Source: a virus | Reading direction: 5' to 3' (one strand) | Length of the DNA: 63,096 nucleotides | IMG/VR virus record: IMGVR_UViG_3300008267_000043 | Coordinates: 1 to 63,096 of that record | Shown here: positions 33,083-41,155 of the stretch, piece after piece | How the letters are laid out: each line of letters starts with the position of its first letter | Position numbering within the stretch: the first letter of the stretch is position 1 | Notes under the pieces: model-generated | What the model was told of the DNA's origin: nothing | Databases searched by the model: none | What the model saw: only the letters and a program-made list of their open reading frames with translations | Made by a program: the position numbers and the translations under genes

Positions 33083-34011
33083 CAGGTGCCCCCAATGTAC
33101 TGCTGTCTAGGCACGAACCGAATCGCTGCTTTCTCATGATCTTCATACGCCGCCAGCTCCCAAGCCTCGTCGTACTGAGCCTTCAGAAACTGAAGACGTT
33201 CAGCGCCTTGCGGAATCTTGCCAGCCACGTAATAAGACAAACCTGCAACCATGCAAGGAATGAAGCGGAACGGCACGTCCATCACATTTACACCGCCGCC
33301 AGCGTCTTGGGTGCGGCGCAAGCGCCAGTACACAAACTGATATGTCTGGGCATTGTCGGGGGTTGGCCACACCGTGACGGCGGGTACTTGAGCCCAATAG
33401 ACCGCAGTTGCAGTCAGATGTGAGGCCGCTGTGGTGTCTTGCTGGCCACGGAAACAGTCATACAACACGTTGCCGATGATGTAGCTGTAGTTGATGATCT
33501 CACTGTCCACTTTGATGAACCCAGCAGCGGGCAAACCAATTGTGGAGTTCAATGTAATCTGGGTGGCTGTGGATGTGATGGCACCATTCAGGGTTAACCC
33601 TGTGGTTGAGTTCTGCCCATTCAACCGCTGTATCCACACCTGAATCGGGCGGGCCTGTTGAATTTTGTTGGGGATGGTTGCGTATGTAGACACGCTGATG
33701 CGGGTGATTGTCAAGTCCGCTTGGGTCGAAGAAACGTTCGCGCCCGTACGAATGACGTGCTCCAACAAATCAACGGTGTCATTGGGCAACGGGTAAGTGT
33801 TCTGGCCGGGAACCAAATCAATAACACCTTGCTCAATTGTCCACAAGTTGATGCCACGATTGGCCCACTCAGCAAACATGATGTTCAGGCTACGCCGTGC
33901 AGTGCGCAGGTCATACCCCGTGCGCAGCTCGCCTCCGGCGCGTTCAAACGCCTCCTCAACCAGATCGGTCAAGTCGAGGTTAAATGTAGTTACGCCAGAA
34001 GTTGTTGCCAT
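33082..34011 (-). CDS. Tail tubular / adaptor-like protein
   Basis: A 309-residue protein. The N-terminal helices (LDLTDLVEEAFERAGGELR, then RRSLNIMFAEWANRGINLW) and the block VPGQNTYPLP are typical of podovirus tail tubular A-like proteins. The C-terminal helices (LQFLKAQYDEAWELAAYEDH) also fit. A beta-rich insertion lies between. Together with 31494-32222 it would form the connector rings under the portal. Confidence 0.7.
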   Translation of the reverse strand: MATTSGVTTFNLDLTDLVEEAFERAGGELRTGYDLRTARRSLNIMFAEWANRGINLWTIEQGVIDLVPGQNTYPLPNDTVDLLEHVIRTGANVSSTQADLTITRISVSTYATIPNKIQQARPIQVWIQRLNGQNSTTGLTLNGAITSTATQITLNSTIGLPAAGFIKVDSEIINYSYIIGNVLYDCFRGQQDTTAASHLTATAVYWAQVPAVTVWPTPDNAQTYQFVYWRLRRTQDAGGGVNVMDVPFRFIPCMVAGLSYYVAGKIPQGAERLQFLKAQYDEAWELAAYEDHEKAAIRFVPRQQYIGGT

Positions 34012-34244
34012 TATCTAAATCCTGCGGTTTTCTTTGCAATCCTCTTGGGTTGCGCCACAAACTGCTTGCCTGCCTTTTTACCAGCCCGCTTGGCCTTTGT
34101 TGTAGCAGCATATTCCGCTGGTGACAAAGACTTGATGGCGGCTTCTGGCAAATAACGTTCGCCTGTCTTGGAAGACGGTTTCCCCGACTTGGTACGCCAT
34201 TTCTGGTCGCCCCAAGCTTTTAGGGATTGTTGCGGCGCTTTCAA
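34011..34244 (-). CDS. Small very basic protein
   Basis: A 77-residue protein, MKAPQQSLKAWGDQKWRTKS... with ERYLPEAAIKSLSPAEYAA and a Lys/Arg-rich tail. The S-L-x-x-W-x-x-Q-x-W-R-T-K-S-G-K-P start recurs in small proteins of marine and freshwater podoviruses as I recall. Overlaps its neighbours by 1 and 4 bp. Nucleic-acid binding is likely from charge only. Confidence 0.65.
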   Translation of the reverse strand: MKAPQQSLKAWGDQKWRTKSGKPSSKTGERYLPEAAIKSLSPAEYAATTKAKRAGKKAGKQFVAQPKRIAKKTAGFR

Positions 34245-34519
34245 TCTCGGTAGCCCCCGCCCGCCGCCTTGTACTTCTTGGCAACAAGCTGTGCTTTACG
34301 GGCTGACCACTGACCTGCGCCAGTGCCGTGGGTAGCTGCGGCTTTGACCTGAGACACGATCCGCTTGCGCAGACCGGGCTTGGTGTAGTTACCAGCAGCG
34401 TTGACTTTCCCGCCACCCGCATATACAGAGACATCATTCGGGTCGTCTTTTCTTTGGACGACCTTTTTCCCGGGCATCTTGGATGCCTTGATGGCTCCCA
34501 TGCCGCGAGAGGCCATCAT
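34241..34519 (-). CDS. Small basic protein, DUF5872-like
   Basis: A 92-residue protein with the C-terminal block KPGLRKRIVSQVKAAATHGT followed by QWSARKAQLVAKKYKAAGGG, recalling the DUF5872 family found in phages. The start is placed at ATG 34519, overlapping the upstream stop, rather than at the TTG-like start further upstream. Function unknown. Confidence 0.65.
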   Translation of the reverse strand: MMASRGMGAIKASKMPGKKVVQRKDDPNDVSVYAGGGKVNAAGNYTKPGLRKRIVSQVKAAATHGTGAGQWSARKAQLVAKKYKAAGGGYRD

Positions 34520-34761
34520 CAGATCATCGTCCCACGGGTTTTGCCACGCTGAGCACATCCATCAGCACGGCTAGAGGCGCTACCACCAGAAGCCATATTT
34601 TTGGTTTTGTACGCAGCCTCAGTTTTTCTCTGAGTCTCCGCCTCATCCTTTTGCTCTTGCATCTTTTTGATGTCTTCAGAGGTCATGGAATCTTCGTATG
34701 TTGTGCCGGGGCGGCGTGGTTTATACGCGCCCATTGTTCCAGCTTGAGTGCTATTTGCCAT
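34519..34761 (-). CDS. Small protein with shared RADGCAxRGKT tail
   Basis: An 80-residue protein with a charged helical centre (SEDIKKMQEQKDEAETQRK) and a C-terminus SSRADGCAQRGKTRGTMI. Nearly the same tail ends the next protein (34770-35681) and the one at 36375-36698. The shared tail suggests a common partner or a packaging/targeting signal. Function unknown. Confidence 0.65.
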   Translation of the reverse strand: MANSTQAGTMGAYKPRRPGTTYEDSMTSEDIKKMQEQKDEAETQRKTEAAYKTKNMASGGSASSRADGCAQRGKTRGTMI

Positions 34762-34769
34762 GATTCACC

Positions 34770-35681
34770 TCAATACATCTTGCATTTGGTTTTGCCGCGA
34801 GATGCAATCCCGTCAGCACGGCTGGAAGCAGTCATGCCGCCAGAGGCCATCTTCTTGACTTTGCCGCCCTTTTTCATGGGGTTGCCAGCTTCATCAAAGC
34901 CGGGCATTCCAGCATTGCTTGGCAAGCGACGACCAGCCTCGTCATAACCGGGGCGACCAGCCATGCTTGAAGGCACTTTAGCTGCCGACTGAAGGTTGCG
35001 CACAGCATCCACTGTTGATTGGCCGGGGCCGGAGGGCATTTCCCGACGACCACGTGACATGCCAGCTTCCAAGTCTCTTGCGCCAGAAGGCTTGACTACG
35101 TCGGGATTCACTGAACCACGGCCAGAACCGGCCATTGACGTAGCACGGCTGCCACGAGACATGCCAGCTTCAGCGGCGCGAGCATCAGATGCTGTAACAC
35201 TGCTAGGGTTGACAGTCCCACGGCCAGAACCGGCCATTGAAGTGCTGCGAGTACCACGGCTCATACCAGCTTCAGCAGCACGGGCATCAGATGCGGTAAC
35301 ACTGCTAGGGTTCACTGAACCACGACCAGCGCCAGCGGTTGAAGTAGTACGGGTACCACGAGACATGCCAGCTTCAGCGGCACGGGCATCTGCGGCACGA
35401 GTGCCACGGCTCATACCAGCTTCAGAGTCAGGAGAACCAGTTGCTTTACCAGCCGCTGAAGAAACGCGTTGTTTTGCCGAAGCAGTAGGAGACACAGCCA
35501 TTGATGTGCGACGGCCTTCGTTGCCATAGTCAACATCTTTCGCTTCTACTTTTTTGGTGTCGCCAGTGTAAGAGCTTGTCTTTTGATCGCCCGCATCTTC
35601 TTTGGACTTGTCACGGGTCAACATGTAACCCAGTGCACCAAGGGCCGCAAGGCCCGCTAATTTACCTGCTTTTTTAGACAT
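34770..35681 (-). CDS. Tandem-repeat protein with N-terminal membrane-like helix
   Basis: A 303-residue protein. Residues 7-20 are hydrophobic (LAGLAALGALGYML). The centre holds three close copies plus partial copies of a 34-residue unit containing DARAAEAGMSRGTR and AGSGRG-VNP. The C-terminus is KKMASGGMTASSRADGIASR then GKTKCKMY, the tail shared with neighbours. The central part is probably disordered and very basic. Possibly a capsid-interior or ejected protein. Confidence 0.65.
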   Translation of the reverse strand: MSKKAGKLAGLAALGALGYMLTRDKSKEDAGDQKTSSYTGDTKKVEAKDVDYGNEGRRTSMAVSPTASAKQRVSSAAGKATGSPDSEAGMSRGTRAADARAAEAGMSRGTRTTSTAGAGRGSVNPSSVTASDARAAEAGMSRGTRSTSMAGSGRGTVNPSSVTASDARAAEAGMSRGSRATSMAGSGRGSVNPDVVKPSGARDLEAGMSRGRREMPSGPGQSTVDAVRNLQSAAKVPSSMAGRPGYDEAGRRLPSNAGMPGFDEAGNPMKKGGKVKKMASGGMTASSRADGIASRGKTKCKMY

Positions 35682-35696
35682 GGTACGTTCCTTAAA

Positions 35697-36194
35697 TCAG
35701 CATTTGCCGCCGCGTTTCATGCCCAGAGGCTTGCTGCCGGACATTTTGACCATAGTACCTTTGGAGATACCTTTGGACTGAATGGCGTGCTCGCCTTTAC
35801 CTTTGTTGCCGCCGGAAGGAACTTTGCCCATCTTGGCAGAAGTAATACCGCCATTGGCCATTTTCTTGGTCTTCATTTCGGATTCCTCATGCTTAATCAT
35901 TTTTGCGGGTGCGCCCTTCTTTTTCATGAAGGACACTTCTTTTTTGACCATTGCTTTAGATTCAGCCATTTCGCCACCTTTTTTAAATAATGCCGACTGA
36001 CCATGATCGGTCTTTGGCTTGTTGAGTTTTTGCCGATCAGCGCGGGTTTCGGCACCCGATCCAAATTTCTGGCCTTTGCTGGCCGTGCTGAATTCTTTGG
36101 CAACCTTTGTGGGGATGCCTACCTTCTTGGCAAACGCAGGGTTGTGAGCCGCTGCATCCATCAATCGTTTTTGTTCAGGACTCTTTGCTGGCAT
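35697..36194 (-). CDS. Lys-rich protein, DUF3008-like start
   Basis: A 165-residue basic protein. MPAKSPEQKRLMDAAAHNPA at the start resembles DUF3008. The centre has MVKKEVSFMKKKGAPAKMIK then HEESEM, and the end is KPLGMKRGGKC. The start is set at ATG 36194, overlapping the upstream holin-like gene by 20 bp, because the longer frame upstream lacks basic character. Function unknown; highly charged. Confidence 0.6.
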   Translation of the reverse strand: MPAKSPEQKRLMDAAAHNPAFAKKVGIPTKVAKEFSTASKGQKFGSGAETRADRQKLNKPKTDHGQSALFKKGGEMAESKAMVKKEVSFMKKKGAPAKMIKHEESEMKTKKMANGGITSAKMGKVPSGGNKGKGEHAIQSKGISKGTMVKMSGSKPLGMKRGGKC

Positions 36195-36378
36195 CTGTGT
36201 TCTCCTTGCGGCCCACAAGCCGTTGGACGGTATCTGTTTCATAGATACGAATAGCGACCCAAACAATACTGAGAACCGCAGATACGGCGGGTAAGAATTC
36301 CACAAGCGTTCCTATGACAGTGAGGATTGATACACCATCAATCATGTGCTTTACGGTTTCTTGGTCATGCTGGTTCAT
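36175..36378 (-). CDS. Small membrane protein, holin-like
   Basis: A 67-residue protein: an amphipathic N-terminus (MNQHDQETVKHMIDGVS), one long hydrophobic stretch (about residues 17-43, ILTVIGTLVEFLPAVSAVLS) and a charged C-terminus YETDTVQRLVGRKE. Proteins of this pattern are often annotated as holins in phages. Here it lies among capsid genes, away from the lysis cassette, so the role is uncertain. Confidence 0.6.
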   Translation of the reverse strand: MNQHDQETVKHMIDGVSILTVIGTLVEFLPAVSAVLSIVWVAIRIYETDTVQRLVGRKENTDASKES

Positions 36379-36698
36379 ACAAACCTGCCTTTCGTTTTGC
36401 CTTTGGTAGCACAGCCATCAGCCTGCGTTACGTACCCACCATCAGCACAGTTCCAAGCTCTCAAGGACTTGTTGATCCTTGAATCCGGGTCACTTGCGGT
36501 TTTGGCGCTCGTGAGCTTTGCTTTCATCCCCTTCATACGGGCGCAAAAAGAGTCTCGCCTGCTGCCGCCCTCGGGTTGAGGGCGCTTCAACCCCGGTTTC
36601 CCGGGGTTCGCTGCGTTGTAGGAAGCCCGTCCTTTGGCGTTCAAACCGCCTTTGGGGTTCTTCCCTTCTTTGCGCGTCCATGCAGGGGACTTAGCCAT
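36375..36698 (-). CDS. DUF6321-like basic protein with shared tail
   Basis: A 107-residue protein. MAKSPAWTRKEGKNPKGGLN followed by AKGRASYNAANPG, and later SFCARMKGMK...LRAWNC, match a small domain (DUF6321-like) I recall from phages. The tail QADGCATKGKTKGRFV is the motif shared with 34519-34761 and 34770-35681. The start is taken at ATG 36698, overlapping the upstream stop, instead of the longer frame. Confidence 0.65.
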   Translation of the reverse strand: MAKSPAWTRKEGKNPKGGLNAKGRASYNAANPGKPGLKRPQPEGGSRRDSFCARMKGMKAKLTSAKTASDPDSRINKSLRAWNCADGGYVTQADGCATKGKTKGRFV

Positions 36699-37164
36699 AG
36701 AACACCGTAATATGCGTGTTAGCGCCAAGGAAAAGACGTATACCATCGTGAGCCAGAACACCTTCACCGGGAATTGGTACGCTGTAACCTGTTTGATTTG
36801 AAGCATCCAATTGCAACAGCACGTCGTTCCACACTGTTACATTTCCACTTGCTGCGCCCGAGTTGGCAACAGTCACAGTAAACGTGTTTACCCCTGTCAC
36901 GGTTACTTGGTATGGGTTGTCTGCCAAATCCCAATCCAAATACACCCACTGACCTGTACTTAACCCATGATTTGCAGAGGTAATAGTAGCTGTTGTGGTT
37001 GCCCGGGCATACGTACCTGTGATGGAAGTGTCATCCACTAAAACAGTGTACTCAGTAGCGCCGGAAAACGGAAAAACGACCGCGCCTTTAAGGCGGGTGC
37101 GGTACGGAACCATTAGGCCAGAAACGCTACCATGTTGTGATTTAACGTCGTATTGCATCGCCAT
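36691..37164 (-). CDS. Virion structural protein
   Basis: A 157-residue beta-rich protein (GATEYTVLVDDTSITGTYAR, TVTGVNTFTVTVANSGAASG, NTHITVFYG). The composition resembles capsid decoration or head-fibre proteins. It lies two genes below the major capsid protein. No enzymatic motif. Confidence 0.55.
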   Translation of the reverse strand: MAMQYDVKSQHGSVSGLMVPYRTRLKGAVVFPFSGATEYTVLVDDTSITGTYARATTTATITSANHGLSTGQWVYLDWDLADNPYQVTVTGVNTFTVTVANSGAASGNVTVWNDVLLQLDASNQTGYSVPIPGEGVLAHDGIRLFLGANTHITVFYG

Positions 37165-37318
37165 TTTGTTGCTCCGGTTCTGGTGCTTCTAAGCGGTTGA
37201 TAAGCATCTGATACGCTTCAATTGTGCCCTGAGCTTTGAGGAGGAAGACTTCCGCCCTCCCTGCCTCTTTTCTCAAATCAGCAATTTCTGCTTCCAGAAA
37301 TTCCTTGGTTATCTGCAT
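37142..37318 (-). CDS. Small coiled-coil protein
   Basis: A 58-residue helical protein, MQITKEFLEAEIADLRKEAG..., with TIEAYQMLINRLE. The start is placed at ATG 37318; it overlaps the next gene by 23 bp. Small coiled coils of this form recur beside phage capsid genes. It may be an assembly factor; this is inference. Confidence 0.65.
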   Translation of the reverse strand: MQITKEFLEAEIADLRKEAGRAEVFLLKAQGTIEAYQMLINRLEAPEPEQQNGDAIRR

Positions 37319-37319
37319 A

Positions 37320-37922
37320 TCAGGCAAATGTTGCGTAAGCAGGAACGTAGTACACAGTGCCACCGATCATCACTTTGATCGCTTTAGAAACTGTAGTCAC
37401 GCTGCTTGCAGTTGGTGCAATCGTTGCGGCTGGGCCAGTTTCAATATTTGCAAACAAAGGGATTTCACCAGTAGCGGAACCGCTGTCAGACACACGAATA
37501 AACGATGCTGTGGCTGGCAAAGAAGCATTGACTGTGTAGTTGGTGTCCAACTGAATCACAGCCAAAGTGCCGCCGGGAGTTGCGTCTGTGCCGCCCAAAG
37601 TAGCGCGAATTGCGTTAGCTGCGCCAGAAATGGTTGCGGATGCGCCGTCAACTTCCAAAGAAATGTGTGCGCCGTTGATAGTGCCAGCAGTAGCCGCGCC
37701 AGTACCAGTCACAACAGAGAAAGCGCGAAGGGTTTCGCCTGAACCTGTTGAAGTGAAGGTCAACTTGCTGTAGTTCAGACGTGTGTCGCCTGTGGCAGCA
37801 GAAGTTGTGGCGTAAGCAGCGTCAATATTTTGAGCTGTAGTTACTGTGATGGGGTCGGTAGCGGTACCAGAGATGAAGCCGTTGAGGGATCGTACTGGGC
37901 CGGAGAAAGTGGTCAATGCCAT
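37320..37922 (-). CDS. Capsid decoration-like structural protein
   Basis: A 200-residue beta-rich Thr/Ala/Gly protein: MALTTFSGPVRSLNGFISG, then alternating strands and ending GGTVYYVPAYATFA. The start ATG 37922 has AAGGA upstream. It is the first gene after the terminator behind the major capsid gene, and its 5' leader holds an inverted repeat and a possible promoter. Likely a head decoration protein. Confidence 0.6.
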   Translation of the reverse strand: MALTTFSGPVRSLNGFISGTATDPITVTTAQNIDAAYATTSAATGDTRLNYSKLTFTSTGSGETLRAFSVVTGTGAATAGTINGAHISLEVDGASATISGAANAIRATLGGTDATPGGTLAVIQLDTNYTVNASLPATASFIRVSDSGSATGEIPLFANIETGPAATIAPTASSVTTVSKAIKVMIGGTVYYVPAYATFA

Positions 37923-37948
37923 AATTTTTTTCCTTACATGCAAGTTGG

Positions 37949-37993
37949 GGTGTATCTGTCTGCATGTCGTCAGCCGGGACTGTCAGATACACC
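37949..37993 (-). promoter_or_regulatory. Inverted repeat in leader of decoration-like gene
   Basis: GGTGTATCTG (37949-37958) and CAGATACACC (37984-37993) form a perfect 10-bp inverted repeat with a 25-nt spacer, inside the 5' leader of the gene ending at 37922. It could be an operator or an RNA hairpin. Confidence 0.5.
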
Positions 37994-38010
37994 GGATGAC
38001 CCCGGGATGG

Positions 38011-38042
38011 CTGCAATATACACCAAAAGAAATTGACACGCA
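38011..38042 (-). promoter_or_regulatory. Possible promoter downstream of capsid terminator
   Basis: On the minus strand TTGCGT and TATATT are separated by 17 bp, between the terminator at 38055-38074 and the decoration-like gene. A fresh promoter here would allow separate expression of the genes below the capsid gene. The hexamers are imperfect. Confidence 0.35.
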
Positions 38043-38047
38043 ACAAA

Positions 38048-38074
38048 TAAAAAAGGGGGCCGAAGCCCCCTTTT
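38048..38074 (-). terminator. Terminator after major capsid gene
   Basis: Read on the minus strand: GGGGGC, tetraloop TTCG, GCCCCC, then six T. It lies 10-30 bp behind the stop of the major capsid gene. On the plus strand the same hairpin is followed by four T. It probably keeps the capsid transcript abundant relative to the downstream genes. Confidence 0.85.
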
Positions 38075-38083
38075 CCGTGGTCA

Positions 38084-38995
38084 TCAGGTCGAACCTGAAG
38101 AACCCCACATACCCAATGGGTCAGACCAGCCGAAGCTGTAACGCTCACGGGCCTTGTAACGGACGTTGCCAGTGTCGAAATCACCGTCCATTGAGTTCTG
38201 GAGAGGTGTACGAACGAAGTGCTTCAGACCGTTAGGCACGTCAGTGGTCAGGAACCATGCGCTGGTGTCTGTCAAGAAGTGGTTGACAGTGTAGCCTTCA
38301 GGGATTGCGCCCATCTGCTTGATCGCGTTGATGTCGTTGTCAGCAGTTGCCACACGCAGTTCGGTGTCCAACAGGCGCTTGGCCGTGAACATCAAAGCAG
38401 GAGGAACAATCAGCTTCTTGGGTTTTGCTGCGATCAACAAACCACGCTCATCAGTCCAAGCGGCGATTTGAATAACGGCGGCTTCCAAGGAAGTCTCGTT
38501 CAAATCAACTTGAGTACCGGGAGTGTTGCTGTTGACGCCACCAGAGATCAGGGGGTGGTTGGCGTTGAACAAAGACACGCCGTCGCCACCGGGGTAGCTG
38601 GAGCTGAAGCCATTGTTCAGGACGGCAGCAGCCTTGACCTGTTTGGTGTATGCCATAGCACGGGCCAAAGACTTGGTGTAACGGCCAGACAAGCTGTCGT
38701 ACAAGTTATCTTCAATCGCTTCTTCAGTGATTGAGAAACCCAAGGCGATGGTTTCGTGGGTGTAGCGGGTTGACCATGCTTCTTGTGCATTGTCATAAGC
38801 GATGGCGGAACCTTCGTTTTTGACAGGTGCGGCAGAGAAGCCGGACAGTTTGGTTTCTTCTTCAAACGAACGCTCAGAAGTCTCTGTTTCGTAGATTTCT
38901 TTGTGTTCTTCGCCGTAACGAGCGTACTCCATACCGAACAAAGCGTTCAGACCGGGGAGCAACTCTTTCAGCAGTTGTGCGCGTGAAATAGCCAT
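38084..38995 (-). CDS. Major capsid protein
   Basis: A 303-residue protein with the features of an HK97-fold capsid protein from podovirus-like phages: MAISRAQLLKELLPGLNALF, ERSFEEETKLSGFSAAPVKNE, TRYTHETIALGFSITEEAIE and YSFGWSDPLGMWGS at the end. It lies behind scaffold and portal genes and directly before a strong terminator, as expected for the most highly made virion protein. Confidence 0.88.
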   Translation of the reverse strand: MAISRAQLLKELLPGLNALFGMEYARYGEEHKEIYETETSERSFEEETKLSGFSAAPVKNEGSAIAYDNAQEAWSTRYTHETIALGFSITEEAIEDNLYDSLSGRYTKSLARAMAYTKQVKAAAVLNNGFSSSYPGGDGVSLFNANHPLISGGVNSNTPGTQVDLNETSLEAAVIQIAAWTDERGLLIAAKPKKLIVPPALMFTAKRLLDTELRVATADNDINAIKQMGAIPEGYTVNHFLTDTSAWFLTTDVPNGLKHFVRTPLQNSMDGDFDTGNVRYKARERYSFGWSDPLGMWGSSGST

Positions 38996-39010
38996 GATTT
39001 AGCTCCTTGA

Positions 39011-39667
39011 TTAAACGCCAGAAGCGATAGTGGTTGTGTGAATCTCAAAGTTCCAACGAACGATGATCTCGGGGAACACGATGTTGCCAGAACCGTTGAC
39101 ATAGGATGTCTCAGGCACAACGTCAACGACGTTCAAGGGCAGTGTTCCTGTGGTTGCAGATGATGCAACAGCTACGCGGCTATCGCCAGTAGTTGTCAAA
39201 CCAGAGTTCTGCACCAACGCTACGTTTGTACCAATGACGGTGTACTCAGTAGTGGAGGAAGGCAACAAACCAGAAGTGGTGTCGTTGGGGGTAGCGCCAG
39301 TGGCGATCACAGCTTTGAACAGGGTATCAGGGTCATTACACACGTAAGCGGTAATGTATGTACCTGTGGGGGCTGTGGTGTTTGCAGGGAAGTACTGAGC
39401 AAAAATGGTCTGGCCTTGCGCATTGACGTAAGAACAGCCCAAGAAAATACCCATAACTTGTGAGGTTGTCACAGTTGCGCGAGCGGTTGTAATGGCAGAT
39501 TTGATGATCGTGCCAGAGTTAACCATTTCAACGACATCACCATAAAAAATGCTGGTGTCGTATGCCGAAGCAATCCGGTACTGGCGAGTAGCGCCCGCGA
39601 AGGGTGTACCACCGTACAGATTGAGCGGCTTCAGCCCGTAGGGGGCGTTTACCGTTGGATAAGCCAT
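39011..39667 (-). CDS. Head structural protein upstream of capsid gene
   Basis: A 218-residue beta-rich protein (MAYPTVNAPYGLKPLNLYGG, then RQYRIASAYDTSIFYGDVVE). The N-terminal pattern is common in proteins encoded next to phage major capsid genes, annotated as decoration or head proteins. Separated from the capsid gene by 15 bp. Confidence 0.65.
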   Translation of the reverse strand: MAYPTVNAPYGLKPLNLYGGTPFAGATRQYRIASAYDTSIFYGDVVEMVNSGTIIKSAITTARATVTTSQVMGIFLGCSYVNAQGQTIFAQYFPANTTAPTGTYITAYVCNDPDTLFKAVIATGATPNDTTSGLLPSSTTEYTVIGTNVALVQNSGLTTTGDSRVAVASSATTGTLPLNVVDVVPETSYVNGSGNIVFPEIIVRWNFEIHTTTIASGV

Positions 39668-39685
39668 TTGAAAGACTCCTAAATT

Positions 39686-40150
39686 TTAAGAACCAGAACC
39701 GAAAGTGACCTTGGATTTCTTCTCAGAGAAAAGAGGCATCCGGGGGTCATTTTCACGAAGGAAGTTATTGTCCACCGAGTCCATCTGGGCTTTATTTTGG
39801 TTTTCGTAATATTTCATACGTTGATCCAAAAACTCAGAAGGGATACGGCAAAGCAACAATCCACCCACTTCGATGTTGCCTTTAAAGCGACCCTCAGTGG
39901 TAGCGTGCATCATGAGTTCAGGATAGTCATCTGCTTTGCAGGGTTCATATCCTTCCCGCAACCGAGATGAAATGTTGCTGGGGTCAGAAGTTCCCAGTGT
40001 GCTCAAGCGCACCCAGCGATGTTTCCAACCGGGACGTTCGTCCGGTGAGGGCAACGCTTCTGGGGGACGCCACGATTCAGGACGTTGAAACGTCGCTTTA
40101 CGGGCTTCCAACTCGCGGCTGAGCCGATTTTGTGTTTGTGCTTCTGCCAT
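39686..40150 (-). CDS. Conserved capsid-cluster protein
   Basis: A 154-residue soluble protein: W-R-P-P-E...RPGWKHRWVRLST, a central KADDYPELMMHATTEG and the end FLRENDPRMPLFSEKKSKV. The start is placed at 40150, where GAGG is 9 bp upstream, rather than at the ATG 6 bp earlier, which is too close to it. It sits between scaffold and capsid genes, so a head assembly role is likely. Confidence 0.65.
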   Translation of the reverse strand: MAEAQTQNRLSRELEARKATFQRPESWRPPEALPSPDERPGWKHRWVRLSTLGTSDPSNISSRLREGYEPCKADDYPELMMHATTEGRFKGNIEVGGLLLCRIPSEFLDQRMKYYENQNKAQMDSVDNNFLRENDPRMPLFSEKKSKVTFGSGS

Positions 40151-40152
40151 TT

Positions 40153-41145
40153 TCATTCACCTCGATTAAGTAGTGCAACCTGTTTTGCGTATTGTTCTGG
40201 AGTAATCCCAAGCTTGCGGGCAAGCAAAACTTGTGACTGCTTCAACTTCACGCGGTTAGGCGGGGTGCTTCGGGTGGCGGGGGCCACTGGCGAAGCTGAT
40301 CTTGTTGCACGGCGCTGGGGTTCTTCCTCTGCTGCCGGTTCTGACGAATTTTGTGGATCGTCATCATCCTCATTGCTCCTGAAATGCTCAGGGAATCTTT
40401 TCCGCATGGTACGGTCAACTGTGCGGAAATAATCTTCCGTACCAATAAATTCCGCACCATACTCGCGTTGTAACCGTTTGTCAAGGCCCATAGCTGCCAT
40501 TGTCATTTCATCATCAACTCCAAACCAATCACTATTAGTTTGCAGCCATTTCTGGGTGCGGGGGCTGACTTTGGATTGCGCAGGTGCAGGAGCCTGAAAC
40601 TGGCGATCCTCAACCTCAATGGGCTTCATGCCTTCGGCTCTGTCAAGTTTCAAGGTTGCCTTGGCGATGGCGGTCTGAGCTGCTACCAGCTCGTCTGAAT
40701 TGCCTGCGTCGTAAGCATCTTTGTACTTCTTCTGAGCCGACTCCAACTCCACCTCAGCGGCGGACTTGGATGTTTCAATGAACGCTTTACTACCATTTGA
40801 GAGCTGTTGTTGGAGTCTTTTGTTCTCCTCAAACACCTGACGGGCAAACTCTTCAGCAGCTTCACGCTCCCGCTGGGCTTGCTCTTTGGCGCGACGCTCA
40901 TCATGGTAGCCACGTGTAAATTTCTTGATCCGTGATTGAACCTTCTCATCGTAGCTGGCCAACTCATCCTCAGTAGGGTCTTCTGGTGGGGGCGCAGGTT
41001 TGCGGCCACGATCCTCTGGTGGAGTGTCATCTTCGATTTCAAGTTCAAACTTGTCCTCTTCCTTCTTCGCGGCTTTCGCCTTGGCTTTTTCTTCCTTCTC
41101 GTCGGGGAACTCGTAGCCGTCGTCTTCAAATTTTGGCAATGGCAT
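40153..41145 (-). CDS. Scaffold-like protein
   Basis: A 330-residue, highly charged, mostly helical protein. It has an acidic N-terminus (residues 1-65), a long coiled coil (QAQREREAAEEFARQVFEEN), a Pro/Gln linker, and a basic C-terminal helix RVKLKQSQVLLARKLGITPE. The acidic-coiled-coil-basic build and its place between portal and capsid genes are those of internal scaffolding proteins. Confidence 0.75.
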   Translation of the reverse strand: MPLPKFEDDGYEFPDEKEEKAKAKAAKKEEDKFELEIEDDTPPEDRGRKPAPPPEDPTEDELASYDEKVQSRIKKFTRGYHDERRAKEQAQREREAAEEFARQVFEENKRLQQQLSNGSKAFIETSKSAAEVELESAQKKYKDAYDAGNSDELVAAQTAIAKATLKLDRAEGMKPIEVEDRQFQAPAPAQSKVSPRTQKWLQTNSDWFGVDDEMTMAAMGLDKRLQREYGAEFIGTEDYFRTVDRTMRKRFPEHFRSNEDDDDPQNSSEPAAEEEPQRRATRSASPVAPATRSTPPNRVKLKQSQVLLARKLGITPEQYAKQVALLNRGE

Positions 41146-41155
41146 GATTTACTCC

